A stretch of 64,000 nt of DNA from Intestinimonas massiliensis (ex Afouda et al. 2020). GTDB lineage: Bacteria > Bacillota > Clostridia > Oscillospirales > Oscillospiraceae. The stretch lies in NCBI RefSeq assembly GCF_001244995.1, contig NZ_LN869528.1, positions 136,773 to 200,772 of the forward strand. Direction: 5' to 3'. A program made the translations under genes and the position numbers. Positions within the stretch are counted from its first letter, which is position 1; each line of letters begins with the position of its first letter. This document shows positions 8,229-16,163 of the stretch, piece after piece. The notes beneath the pieces were generated by a model. The model worked only from the letters and a program-made list of their open reading frames with translations, had not been told where the DNA came from and ran no database searches.

Positions 8229-8507
8229 TTATGCGCTGATGGAAAAGCGGCGGCTGGCGCTCTGCTTGGTGTACTCCTTATACAGTTCGCCGTGGGCCTT
8301 TTTGAAGGCCGTGGTATCAAACCGATTGGAGAGAACCGAAGTCCAGCGGACGATATACTTTCCAGCGGTCATTTCCTCGGTGTCGCGCTCCATCATTTCG
8401 GCCTTGATGCTGTCCCGGATGGCCTCGGCCTCCGCCTTGGCTTCCTCAATAACGGCCTCCCACTCGTTCAGCGCTTCGATTTTGGCTACCAGTTCGTTCT
8501 TGCTCAT
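8229..8507 (-). CDS. small coiled-coil protein of a phage/ICE-associated family
   Basis: About 92 residues: an N-terminal coiled coil rich in Ala and Glu (IEALNEWEAVIEEAKAEAEA) and a basic C-terminus (YIVRWTSVLSNRFDTTAFKK then YKEYTKQSASRRFSI). Similar small proteins often sit beside YqaJ-type nucleases or recombination genes in mobile elements; their function is unknown. I prefer the ATG at 8507 because AAAGGAGA is properly spaced for it and too close to the ATG at 8513. It is the first gene of the minus-strand unit driven from 8556-8584. Confidence 0.65.
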   Translation of the reverse strand: MSKNELVAKIEALNEWEAVIEEAKAEAEAIRDSIKAEMMERDTEEMTAGKYIVRWTSVLSNRFDTTAFKKAHGELYKEYTKQSASRRFSISA

Positions 8508-8555
8508 GTCCATTCTCCTTTGTTTTTATTTGGGGTGTTCCCCTTAACTGTCTTT

Positions 8556-8662
8556 ATTATAGACTAATTTTCGTGCATAATCAATAGGCAAAGCACACGA
8601 ATTATCGACCATAATCTTGTCGATTTTATGCACTTGACTTCGTGCATATTCTGTGCTAAAAT
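8556..8662. promoter_or_regulatory. divergent promoters with shared operator half-sites
   Basis: The minus-strand promoter is TTGATT (8579-8584) with a 17-bp spacer and TATAAT (8556-8561). The plus-strand promoter is TTGACT (8634-8639), 17 bp, TAAAAT (8657-8662). The motif TCGTGCATA occurs at 8571-8579 and again at 8640-8648, in each spacer. TATGCAC (8627-8633) and GTGCATA (8642-8648) form an inverted repeat with the plus-strand -35 box in its centre. This is a likely operator for the XRE protein encoded at 8717. Confidence 0.75.
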
Positions 8663-8716
8663 AAGGACAATGGAAGAGAATTGCAAATTTTGACGCGCCC
8701 CGGGGAGGTTAAGCCC

Positions 8717-8938
8717 ATGCCATTGCATTTCAAAATTGACATACTGGAAGCCCTCAAAAAAAAGGGGTACACCACATACACATTGCGGAAAGAAAACATT
8801 CTAAGTCAATCAACCATTCAAAAGCTCCGTGAAGGGAAGGGGCTGGCGTGGGACAATATCGAGCGGCTCTGTGCCCTCTTGGACTGTCAGCCCGGCGACT
8901 TGCTGGAATACGTCAAAGATGCCCCAGGTGATAGGTAA
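8717..8938 (+). CDS. XRE-family small transcriptional regulator
   Basis: A 73-residue Cro/C1-type helix-turn-helix protein (LHFKIDILEALKKKGYTTYT, then LSQSTIQKLREGKG as recognition helix, DNIERLCALLDCQPGDLLEY). The ATG at 8717 has GGGGAGG 8 nt upstream. The near-consensus promoter at 8634-8662 is overlapped by a palindrome, so self-repression and control of the divergent genes are likely. The family is frequent in mobile elements. Confidence 0.85.
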   Translation: MPLHFKIDILEALKKKGYTTYTLRKENILSQSTIQKLREGKGLAWDNIERLCALLDCQPGDLLEYVKDAPGDR

Positions 8939-9013
8939 TTTATGGGAATTGTAAAAGACTACTAATGCGGATAACGATAGTCTGAAAATCCAGCGCAGCG
9001 CGAAAAACGGGAA

Positions 9014-9041
9014 GCGCGTCGTGACGTTCGCCACGACGCGC
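9014..9041. repeat. GC-rich hairpin downstream of the XRE gene
   Basis: GCGCGTCGTG at 9014-9023 pairs exactly with CACGACGCGC at 9032-9041. No T-run follows, so it is either a weak terminator or a structured leader of the small gene at 9115. Confidence 0.45.
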
Positions 9042-9114
9042 CAGCTTGAAAAGTAAGGAAAAGTTGTTGTCAGAGGGTGTTATTCAAGCGGTGATAGAAT
9101 AGGAGTGTGCCGCC

Positions 9115-9246
9115 ATGTTTGGAGATACCGACCTGCCCCTTGCCCTTATCATGGAAGAGATTTTAGGCTGGGTGAAGAAGCCAGGCGAAAAGGATGAAGA
9201 AGAGAAGAAAAACACCCAACTTTCATCAACTTCCAAAAAGTCTTGA
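9115..9246 (+). CDS. 43-residue small acidic/charged protein
   Basis: A short gene with AGGAGTG 7 nt before the ATG. The product starts MFGDTDLPLALIMEEILGWV and has a highly charged tail (KKPGEKDEEEKKN). A strong terminator follows at 9259. I do not recognise it. The good ribosome site and terminator argue that it is real. Confidence 0.5.
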   Translation: MFGDTDLPLALIMEEILGWVKKPGEKDEEEKKNTQLSSTSKKS

Positions 9247-9258
9247 ACACAAAAAGAG

Positions 9259-9298
9259 AAGTCGGAGAGAAGATTTTACATCTTCCTCCGACTTTTTG
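9259..9298 (+). terminator. hairpin terminator with T-run
   Basis: AAGTCGGAG (9259-9267) pairs with its complement ending near 9294, with additional inner pairing (AGAAGAT/ATCTTCC), and TTTTT follows. It ends the small gene at 9115. Confidence 0.75.
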
Positions 9299-9346
9299 AT
9301 TTAACGACACATCTTTAGTTAAGTGCGCGTCAGATCAGCGCGGCTC

Positions 9347-9679
9347 TCATTTGAAATAAAGGCGGATGGTCTTGTCTATCTTTTCTTTCACGGCCTTGTC
9401 AAGCTCCTGTTCGGCTTTGACCTGTATCTCCGTGGCGCTGCTGTCTATCACGCTTTGGGCCAGGGCGTTCACCGGATCGCGGCGCTGCATGAGATAATCA
9501 TAGAACCTTTGGCGGCGGCTCTGTTCGTCCTGCCAGTTCTCTTTTGCCTTCTTGTAATTTTCAAAAGCGGTTGGAGCGGAACCGCTTTGTGCAGCAAGGA
9601 CGCTTTCGATCCAGTTGGTACGGTTGGCCTTGTCTTGGCGCTCAAAATCCTACAAAATTTGAAGTAATTCTTTGAACAT
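9347..9679 (-). pseudogene. hypothetical protein gene with in-frame TAG at codon 10
   Basis: From the ATG at 9679 the frame reads MFKELLQIL, then TAG (9650-9652), then DFERQDKANRTNWIES and a further 85 or so codons to TGA at 9347. The second part is rich in charged helices and ends KEKIDKTIRLYFK. There is no alternative start soon after the stop. The ribosome site (GGAGG, in cctcc at 9690-9694) fits the ATG. I read it as a nonsense-mutated gene of unknown function; a C-to-T or A-to-T change would create the TAG. Confidence 0.6.
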
Positions 9680-9810
9680 TGTGGTGTTCCTCCTTCATAG
9701 ATTTTTTTGAAAATGCACTTTCAAGTGCGGAAGCGGAAACCCGGCGTACCCCGTGGGGACTATATCTTTCTCTTTTAATCCCCTCGGGGCGTGCCGGATT
9801 TCCGCTGGAA

Positions 9811-10254
9811 TTACACTGAAAGCACCAAATAGTAACCACGCTTTATCCATTTTAGGACACCTCTATCAACCAGCCTCTTCCTCGCTTTATCATCGGTGTA
9901 CCCCATCCCTACAAGCTGTTTCGTTGTAAGGGTATCGCCTATCTTTACTTCCCCACACGCAGCGGAAAAACGCTCCTGTACTCTTTTCTTGCCCTTCTCC
10001 TTGTTCCTGGCGGCGTTGGTTTCCTGGTTGTATTTTGCCATCTCGCCTGGGGCCTTCAAGTTCCGGTTGTCCACAAATTCAACATCGGTATTGTAGTCAA
10101 TCACAAATTTGTAATCGGCAGCGGGTATTGCCCCGGACAGAGGGAATGGAGCGGAACCGCCTACAAAATATTCTTTTACCCACTCTGTTATTGCTTTGTA
10201 ATCCTCTTGTGTAAGGGTGAGATATCTACCGTAACGGTCAAACTGATAATACAT
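9811..10254 (-). CDS. hypothetical protein
   Basis: A 147-residue basic protein that I do not recognise. It has a C-terminal winged-helix-like stretch (TLTTKQLVGMGYTDDKARKR, then GVLKWIKRGYYLVL), suggesting DNA or partner binding. No clear ribosome site precedes the ATG at 10254. It is in frame with the upstream gene at 10267-11436 and separated from it by a single TAG and four codons, so the two could be read as one if that TAG were suppressed. Confidence 0.6.
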   Translation of the reverse strand: MYYQFDRYGRYLTLTQEDYKAITEWVKEYFVGGSAPFPLSGAIPAADYKFVIDYNTDVEFVDNRNLKAPGEMAKYNQETNAARNKEKGKKRVQERFSAACGEVKIGDTLTTKQLVGMGYTDDKARKRLVDRGVLKWIKRGYYLVLSV

Positions 10255-10266
10255 AGAGGGCCGAAC

Positions 10267-11436
10267 CTATTTCCACATTTTTAAATAGCTGCAACGGCAG
10301 GCTCGGCACCGATCTAAAATTTCAATCAGCTTTACTTGCCAGCGCTCCCAGGTCATTGAGCTTCCCTCAAAAACCGCTCTGTCCTCCTGGTAATCAACCG
10401 TGTAGCACCATGTATGCTGTGCGGCACTGTCCAGCTTCATCCCCACACCAAAGGTCACCAGCTTGGCTAAACCATTGGGCCAACGCAAGCGGGACAGTAA
10501 ATCATCGGCGGTTTTGTTGTCCTCTTCGCGCTGGCAGAGATGGATTAAGTCAAAGCTGTCCTGTTCGCTCACTTCTTCCAGCTCATATTTCCACGCCAAA
10601 ATTTCATACATCAGTTTGGTGCGCTGTCCGCCTGTCAGCCGCAGCACATCATCCGCAGCTTGCTCCAGGAATTTCACGCGCTTTTTGACTTTGTTGTATT
10701 GGTCGGGGAAGGCCAGCTTGAAGAACGCTTCCCGCTTGGAGCGGTTGCCATTCCAGACAATCCAATGCCCGGTTCTCTGCGTACCATCCTCTTCTGTTGT
10801 CACATTCTCCCAGGCAATCGGAAGGTCACGGAAGGTCGGTTCAGCGGTGGTGGTTTCTTCCAGCGCGGTAATCCGCTCTTCTTCTGCAACCAAATACCTT
10901 GCTTTGGCTTCATTTTCTTCTTCAATCTGCTTTTTGGTGGGCTTAGTCAGGTCATATTCTTCTATTATCCAATCTTCTGGTGACTGATAATGAGGAAACA
11001 TGGGGTATTCGATAGCGGCTGCCTCATTCCATGCTTGAATAAACCAATAAAACCGAAAGCCCTCTTCCATAAAATACGGCAAGTATCGACTGTCAATAGA
11101 ATACTCTTTAATAACAGCTTTATAGTATTCTTCCAAATCATCATCTGACCATCCATCGACCCGTGGCGGAACCATTCCGCGCGCAAATTTAAGGACATAT
11201 TTTACATATAGTTTCGTATGACAGGCCCACGAAAGCCTGTTTTCCGGTATTTGAGCAGAATTTGACAAATAGCTATTTTGAAAAAACTCGTATGTTTCAA
11301 CCGCATCTATGATTTCTTGTGGATTATCTACATAATTTACCCATTTGGGATTTAAGTTATATTTCTCTGTGTATCGCTGGAGCTTTTTCAAAAGCTCTTC
11401 GTTATCCCCCGTTGGCAACAGGTTCTATTTGTCCAT
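10267..11436 (-). pseudogene. large hypothetical protein gene with in-frame TAG at codon 4
   Basis: The ATG at 11434-11436 has a strong AGGAGG upstream, but the frame reads Met-Asp-Lys-TAG (11425-11427) and then runs open for over 380 codons (NLLPTGDNEELLKKLQRYTE onward). A TTG at 11418 could act as a start but has no ribosome site. The product is a soluble, Trp- and Glu-rich protein with no family I recognise. It ends in TAG at 10267. Either the gene is disabled, it starts weakly at TTG, or the TAG is read through. Confidence 0.55.
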
Positions 11437-11462
11437 CTTGTGTGCTTCCTCCTTTTATAGAT

Positions 11463-11575
11463 TTAAGCAAACAGTAGGAAGCGTGTTGCCAGCACTTGGC
11501 GGTGCTGCCCGGAAGCATAGAACGGAAGTGCTCTACAAGATGGAAGGCCGCTGCGCCTTCATCCTACTGCTTGTT
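11463..11575 (-). ncRNA. structured 5' leader (possible cis-regulatory RNA)
   Basis: A segment of about 113 nt folds on itself. The outer arms are TTAAGCAAACAGTAGGA (11463-11479) and a copy of its complement at 11559-11575 with two mismatches. Inner stems include CAGCAC/GTGCTG, AGCACTT/AAGTGCT and GAAGG/CCTTC. On the minus strand it ends just before the AGGAGG of the gene at 10267-11436, where a riboswitch or attenuator would sit. I cannot assign a known RNA class. Confidence 0.45.
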
Positions 11576-11579
11576 TAAG

Positions 11580-12205
11580 TCTACAAGTGAAGCCATACAT
11601 CAAAAGCTTTTTCCTTTTTCTGTAATTATTATAACATAAAAGAATTTTTATGGCAAAGAAACGGCATAACGCTCTCATTTGCCTTATTCCGCAACAAAGT
11701 TGTTGTTTCTCTTTTGAAAGTTGGTGCGTTTCTTTTTGAAGTTGCTGCTACTTATCAAAAGTTCTTTCGGAGTTGTCGGTTTTGGTCAGAAGTTGAGCGT
11801 TTGCGGGTGAAGATTGCTTTTTGAAAGTGTAGTTTCAACTTGGAGCGGAACCATGATCGCGAGCGGGCGAAGGAATTACCCTCGCAAGAAGGTAATCGAG
11901 AAGGTGTGGGATACCCACATACGGAGCGGGTGAAGGCTGCGGCCACACCAGGGCGGGGGATGGTTTCGGGATAGCACACTTGTAATTTGCGGCGGCGGCT
12001 TTTCTTGGCGTTTTTCCCGACCGCTGAAAAAAGACGGAGAACACGGACGATTGCGGCGGACACGGGAATTAGCAGCTCACAAATCAAATTGTCTTGAAAT
12101 ACTATGCAGCCGGGATATTGTATTGACCACAGGGGGTCATTAAGATTATTGAGTAGGATTATCTTTCTCAATATAACAAAAAGGACGGGTTCCCCCGTCC
12201 TGTGA
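11580..12205. other. gene-poor stretch, degenerate mobile-element sequence
   Basis: No open frame here has a ribosome site or family match. The 11755-12216 frame has unnatural composition. The segment 11850-12010 (GAGCGGGCGAAGG, CTCGCAAGAAGGT, GTGGGATACCCAC) is structured GC-rich sequence; a piece with the same CGCAAGAAGGT string occurs near 20480 in the prophage left end, so it may be a dispersed non-coding element. Confidence 0.35.
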
Positions 12206-12415
12206 TCAATTTTCATCGTCTTTGATATATTTCATAATGTCGCCCACTTCGCAGTCCAGAATACGGCAAAACATCTCGATGGTATGGGTGCTGACGCTTT
12301 CATTTCGCTTCAATCTTGTGATCTGCGCCGGACTGACATTGTATTTCTTTATAAGGGCGTATTGGGAAATGCCTTTTTCCTTCATTACATTCCATAAGTT
12401 GTCGTAAGAGATCAT
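12206..12415 (-). CDS. XRE-family small regulator
   Basis: A 69-residue helix-turn-helix protein from the ATG at 12415 (ISYDNLWNVMKEKGISQYAL, NVSPAQITRLKRNESV as recognition region, FCRILDCEVGDIMKYIKDD). It is the same type as the regulator at 8717. A TTG at 12424 is an alternative start but lies too close to the ribosome site. It is divergent from the lipoprotein gene at 12518. A palindrome at 12472-12489 is a likely operator. Confidence 0.8.
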   Translation of the reverse strand: MISYDNLWNVMKEKGISQYALIKKYNVSPAQITRLKRNESVSTHTIEMFCRILDCEVGDIMKYIKDDEN

Positions 12416-12438
12416 AACATTCAAGCCTCACTCTCTAC

Positions 12439-12489
12439 TTGAATGTTAACCGAAAACGATGTATAATCAGATTAACCAATATCGGTTAA
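12439..12489 (+). promoter_or_regulatory. promoter plus TTAACC/GGTTAA operator
   Basis: TTGAAT (12439-12444), 17-bp spacer, TATAAT (12462-12467) drives the lipoprotein gene. A palindrome TTAACC-6-GGTTAA at 12472-12489 covers the expected start site, and a further GTTAACCG half-site lies at 12445-12452 in the spacer. Control by the divergent XRE protein is the simplest reading. Confidence 0.7.
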
Positions 12490-12517
12490 TATATTCAAAT
12501 GGGAGGAAAAAGAGAAC

Positions 12518-13660
12518 ATGAAAAAACTACTGGCACTCATGCTATCAGCGGCCCTGTCTCTTTCGCTGGTGGCCTGCGGAGGTGAGAGCGTAGACAAAGA
12601 ATCTACAGCGGTATCAACAGAAAGCTCTTATGAGGATATTGCGTCCTGTGCTGAATATGCTGTCGAGCAATTGAAAAGCGTTCTCAAGAATCCGAGCAGT
12701 TTAATTGTGAATAATCTATAAGCAGTTGAAGCAGATGATTATTATATCTTTGACATTGACTATTCCGCCGAAAATGGATTCGGTGGAACGAATCGGGACG
12801 ACTTATTTATCGCAGTAAATAGCATTGAAAACGGTTTTGCTGTTACTACATACGGCACAGGATCATTTTCGGAAGCTGAAAATCAGATGTATTCATCCCA
12901 GGATTTCGAAAAATTCAATAAGGTTTCCGGATATTATATACTTGATCCGGAAACCTATCAGGTAATGGGAATAGATGAAAGCGGTATCGATTCAACCATC
13001 GATCAAAGGGTCGAACTTGTAGGAAAGATGAGGGGCGAAAAAGATGAAAGCACCGGTTACGGCGGAGCATGGGATTTTGAAGTAAATGGCAGTTCAATCT
13101 TACAGGTGGTTTATTTCACCGAGGGAACTGATTTGAGCTGGTATAAGCAATTCACGGGGCATCCTTACGAGATTACGGTTTCAGCCGTCAAAGACGAGAA
13201 TGGTAATTATAGGGAAGCGGAAATCGTGGAGGACACAATCCGCGATGCAACGATTGAAGAGAGATTACAGCGGTTTAATTATTATGACAGGACAATCCTC
13301 CAGGACACCATTTCAGATTCCGGGTTAGAGGTTATGAGCGGCGATGCCATTGAAGCTCTGCTGACGGATGCGACGTTTTCCATGCGGAATAATTACGGCG
13401 GAGACGGGGACGGAACCCACACCATTACATTTCATGGGAACGGCACGGTGGACGCCAGCTATACATACGAAGGAGCGGAATACTCCATGTATGAGGCGTG
13501 GCGAATGGAAGGCGATAGTGTTGTCTGCACCCATAGCTACACCAATAACGGGGAACAGAAAACGACAGACTATTACTTTACTCCCTATCAGTATGATGAA
13601 ACGAGATATTTGCTGCTTGCCCAGAACGGCGATTATTCTATGATACTTACTCTACAATAA
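12518..13660 (+). pseudogene. lipoprotein gene interrupted by an in-frame TAA
   Basis: The product starts with a lipoprotein signal peptide (KKLLALMLSAALSLSLVACG, lipobox LVAC). After 67 codons an in-frame TAA (12719-12721) interrupts it; the same frame then runs on (AVEADDYYIFDIDYSAENGF) to 13660. A tyrosine codon changed to TAA would explain it. The downstream portion could restart at the ATG at 12887. The mature protein would be an extracellular, acidic protein of unknown function. Promoter, operator and terminator are all intact, so decay may be recent. Confidence 0.75.
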
Positions 13661-13666
13661 AATGCT

Positions 13667-13706
13667 GAGAGGACGGTACACCAGCAGTACCGTCCTCTCT
13701 CATTTT
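13667..13706 (+). terminator. hairpin terminator after the lipoprotein gene
   Basis: GAGAGGACGGTAC (13667-13679) and its exact complement (13687-13699), loop ACCAGCA, followed by CATTTTA. The convergent gene at 13721 may share it. Confidence 0.85.
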
Positions 13707-13720
13707 ATATTCCATTGTTA

Positions 13721-14161
13721 TCAAGCGCTCTCCTGCTCCTTCTTCTCTTCCTGTTTCTTCTGGAAGGCAACGAGATCAACCACCTTGGAGGCATTGGGAC
13801 TAAAATCGGGCTTCTCCTTGTACTTGGGGAACTGGGTCTCAAACCAATCCCGTACGAACTTGTAGGGGCTGGGCTGCTGCTTGGAGCACTCCTTGACCAC
13901 CTCAAACTGGGCCAGCAACTCGACGGAGTTCTTAAACACGCTCATGTACTTCTCCATGTTGGCGTAGGTCAGGTTCTTGGTGTGGCGGGCCTTCTTGGGG
14001 GCGCGGCGGGTCTTGCGGATGATGGTCAGGCCGGGGAAGTCGGCGCGAATCTGCTGCAACAGCTTGTATTCCTGGGAAGTGGGGTTGCTGGCGGCGTCCT
14101 CAAACGCCTTGGTCATGGTCAGAGTGTTGTTCACAAAGTCTACTTTGTAAGTGTTCTTCAT
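13721..14161 (-). CDS. hypothetical protein, paralogue of the gene at 14456
   Basis: A 146-residue basic protein. The central KTRRAPKKARHTKNLTYANM matches KTIKRKSDKRTYKNLTYDNM of the product at 14456, and both start with a short beta-strand followed by TKAFE. They are tandem paralogues separated by one small gene. The C-terminus here adds a charged tail (FQKKQEEKKEQESA). Such proteins recur on Firmicute conjugative elements; the function is unknown. The ribosome site is TAGGAGG. Confidence 0.7.
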   Translation of the reverse strand: MKNTYKVDFVNNTLTMTKAFEDAASNPTSQEYKLLQQIRADFPGLTIIRKTRRAPKKARHTKNLTYANMEKYMSVFKNSVELLAQFEVVKECSKQQPSPYKFVRDWFETQFPKYKEKPDFSPNASKVVDLVAFQKKQEEKKEQESA

Positions 14162-14196
14162 GGTAATTTCCTCCTAAAAATCAATTCTGGTTTGTC

Positions 14197-14406
14197 TTAA
14201 AAGTCGATATAGAGGTCAGGGATATTGCCTTCGTAGAGCGGCGGGTTGGGACATGCGCCTTTCTGCTCGTTGTATTCGGCGGTGAACTCGGCTTCCAGCG
14301 CTTCGTCGGTCAGCGCCGTCAGGCGCTCTTCCTCTTTGTCGCGCTCGTCGTAGGTCTTGCAGAAGGACAGCAGGTAATAGGTCATGTAGTCACGGGTGAA
14401 TTCCAT
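14197..14406 (-). CDS. small hypothetical protein
   Basis: A 69-residue acidic protein from the ATG at 14406 (MEFTRDYMTYYLLSFCKTYD, then a Glu-rich helix ending GNIPDLYIDF). The longer frame upstream lacks support; GGAG lies about 9 nt before this ATG. It lies between two paralogous genes on the same strand and is probably in one operon with them. No family is recognised. Confidence 0.6.
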   Translation of the reverse strand: MEFTRDYMTYYLLSFCKTYDERDKEEERLTALTDEALEAEFTAEYNEQKGACPNPPLYEGNIPDLYIDF

Positions 14407-14455
14407 CGTATCAAGCTCCTTTTCTGATTTTTGAGAAGTGTACTTCAAAGATTGC

Positions 14456-14890
14456 TTACTGATTAGCAGCAAGCGGGAAACCAACGGTTACTTTCTCGGC
14501 GGCGGTTTCCGCCTCGCCGTTGTCAGCAAAGAACGCCTTGTACTTGTCGTACTTGGGGAACTTAGCAAGGAACCAAGCCAGCACCGCACGATAGGGATTC
14601 TGCTGGATGGCAGCGATTGCCTTCTGGTCGTTGAACTCCTTGATAAGTTCCTGGCCGTTGGTCTGCATGGTCAAGAATCGCTCCATGTTATCGTAGGTCA
14701 GATTCTTGTAGGTGCGCTTGTCGCTCTTCCGCTTGATGGTCTTGGTTACCATCTGGGCGCTGGGGAAGTCCTGGCGGTAGGCTCTCCACTCTCTGTATTC
14801 GGGAGTACCGAAGATACGGGCCTGCTTCTCGAAAGCCTTGGTGACCTGGGCGTGGGTGTCGTCGATGTAGATGATAGCGTTCTTTTTCAT
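14456..14890 (-). CDS. hypothetical protein, paralogue of the gene at 13721
   Basis: A 144-residue basic protein with AAGGAG 9 nt before the ATG. It shares the K-T-x-R/K...KNLTYxNMExxL core and a later NPYRAVLAWFLAKFPKYDKY block (PSPYKFVRDWFETQFPKYKE in its paralogue). It is first in a three-gene minus-strand unit. The function is unknown; duplication within a mobile element is the main inference. Confidence 0.7.
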   Translation of the reverse strand: MKKNAIIYIDDTHAQVTKAFEKQARIFGTPEYREWRAYRQDFPSAQMVTKTIKRKSDKRTYKNLTYDNMERFLTMQTNGQELIKEFNDQKAIAAIQQNPYRAVLAWFLAKFPKYDKYKAFFADNGEAETAAEKVTVGFPLAANQ

Positions 14891-15352
14891 GGTGATATTC
14901 TCCTTATTTCATTTATTTTTGTTTTGAGAGGTTTTGTTTTTCTCTTGTTCTCTGTCCCTCTTTGTGCTTTAAGTATAGCATGAGCAAAGAGAAAACCTGT
15001 ACTTTAACAATGACATGTGATATAATCAAACTATGAAAAAAGCAGCCCAAAAGGGCTGCTGAACTAAAGAGAAAACCGTCAATTTTCATTCCGTTTGGCT
15101 TTATCCGATGAAAAGTCACTGCTTTTCTTTCTAATTGGGCCAAAACTTCATAAAAGTTGATGGCTTTTCTCAAAAAGATGGTATTAAGCGGTGAAAACTG
15201 CTTGATATAGGTGCAATTCTGGTGAGTTGCACATGTGAAAGTCAAAAAAGTGTGAAGAGAGGAAAAGTTGCACACCAAGTTGCACGCTTCGGCGATTAAG
15301 GTAGCAAAAAAGAAGGGAACCAGTCACCTGGCTCCCTCCTGATATTCAGGAA
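14891..15352. other. intergenic stretch at the island/host boundary, with hairpins
   Basis: No convincing gene. AGCAGCCC-AAAA-GGGCTGCT at 15041-15060 reads as a minus-strand terminator followed by TTTTTT. GGGAACCAG/CTGGCTCCC at 15315-15336, followed on the minus strand by TTCTTTTTTG, ends the rubredoxin transcript. A frame at 14913-15278 has Phe/Leu/Cys-rich, unnatural composition. The composition shift around 15.3 kb marks the change from the AT-richer island to host DNA. Confidence 0.5.
15312..15337 (-). terminator. terminator of the rubredoxin-rubrerythrin unit
   Basis: A stem of GGGAACCAG and CTGGCTCCC with one mismatch lies about 20 nt after the rubredoxin stop, and a T-rich run follows on the minus strand. 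Confidence 0.7.
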
Positions 15353-15508
15353 TTACTCCTTCTCAAAGACATCCTTGCCCAGACCGCAGACCGGGCACTC
15401 CCAATCCTCAGGGACCTCTTCCCAAGGGGTGCCGGGGGCGATGCCGTTGTCCGGATCTCCAACCTCGGGGTCATAGACATAGCCGCAGGGGCAGACATAT
15501 TTACTCAT
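15353..15508 (-). CDS. rubredoxin with a shortened first metal knuckle
   Basis: A 51-residue iron protein for one-electron transfer, probably to the rubrerythrin encoded just upstream. The second knuckle is standard ([12 protein letters not shown]). The fold signature [19 protein letters not shown] is intact. The first knuckle reads [11 protein letters not shown], Cys-x-Cys in place of the usual Cys-x-x-Cys. The gene is 21 nt downstream of the rubrerythrin stop on the same strand. Confidence 0.9.
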   Translation of the reverse strand: MSKYVCPCGYVYDPEVGDPDNGIAPGTPWEEVPEDWECPVCGLGKDVFEKE

Positions 15509-15529
15509 GGTTTCGCCGTTTCCTTTCTC

Positions 15530-16072
15530 TTAGCCGAAGTAGCGCTTCAGCAGACCCTCGAACGCCTTGCCGTGGCGGGCCTCGTCGCGGGCCATCTCGT
15601 GCACGGTGTCATGGATGGCGTCCAGATTCAGCTCCTTGGCCTTCTTGGCCAGGTCAAACTTGCCGGCGGTAGCGCCGTTCTCGGCATCGACGCGCAGCTC
15701 CAGGTTTTTCTTGGTGGAGTCGGTGACCACCTCGCCCAGCAGCTCGGCAAACTTGGCGGCGTGCTCGGCCTCCTCATAGGCGGCCTTCTCCCAGTACAGG
15801 CCGATCTCGGGGTAGCCCTCACGGTGAGCCACTCGGGCCATGGCCAGGTACATGCCGACCTCGGAGCACTCACCCTCAAAGTTCATACGCAGGCCGTCGA
15901 TGATCTCCTGGGGAGCGCCCTTGGCCACGCCGACCACATGCTCGGCAGCCCAGGTCTTCTCACCGACCTGCTCCTTGAACTTCTCGGCGGGAGCCTTGCA
16001 GATGGGGCAGAACTCGGGGGGCATGTCGCCTTCGTGGACGTAACCGCAAACGGTGCAGACAAACTTTTTCAT
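15530..16072 (-). CDS. rbr: reverse-type rubrerythrin
   Basis: A 180-residue peroxide-scavenging protein of anaerobes. The rubredoxin domain is N-terminal ([20 protein letters not shown], continuing with a second CPIC), followed by a ferritin-like di-iron domain with [20 protein letters not shown] and [11 protein letters not shown] carrying the metal ligands. This order is that of the reverse rubrerythrins of clostridia. It reduces H2O2, and in relatives also O2, with electrons via rubredoxin. A near-consensus promoter and a Fur/PerR-like palindrome precede it. Confidence 0.93.
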   Translation of the reverse strand: MKKFVCTVCGYVHEGDMPPEFCPICKAPAEKFKEQVGEKTWAAEHVVGVAKGAPQEIIDGLRMNFEGECSEVGMYLAMARVAHREGYPEIGLYWEKAAYEEAEHAAKFAELLGEVVTDSTKKNLELRVDAENGATAGKFDLAKKAKELNLDAIHDTVHEMARDEARHGKAFEGLLKRYFG

Positions 16073-16099
16073 AATGTAGTACCTCCATTGAATTATTTT

Positions 16100-16163
16100 T
16101 AATAATGATAATTATTACTGTTTAAGCTGCCATTAATATAGCACAGCTTCTGGCGTTTGTAAA
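16100..16163 (-). promoter_or_regulatory. rubrerythrin promoter with Fur/PerR-like operator
   Basis: On the minus strand TTTACA (16158-16163), a 17-bp spacer, then TATATT (16135-16140). Downstream, TAATAAT-GATA-ATTATTA at 16100-16117 is an AT-rich palindrome of the kind bound by Fur-family regulators. PerR control of a rubrerythrin would make sense but no experiment backs it here. Confidence 0.65.

Noticed and set aside
9642-9839. A 65-codon minus-strand frame
   Set aside because: It overlaps the amber-interrupted gene and its leader in another frame and has no motif.
11755-12216. A 153-codon minus-strand frame
   Set aside because: There is no ribosome site or family pattern, and it covers GC-rich structured sequence; I treat the region as non-coding.
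14913-15278. A 121-codon minus-strand frame near the island end
   Set aside because: Its composition (Phe/Leu/Cys runs) is that of AT-rich non-coding DNA, a terminator hairpin lies within it, and there is no ribosome site.
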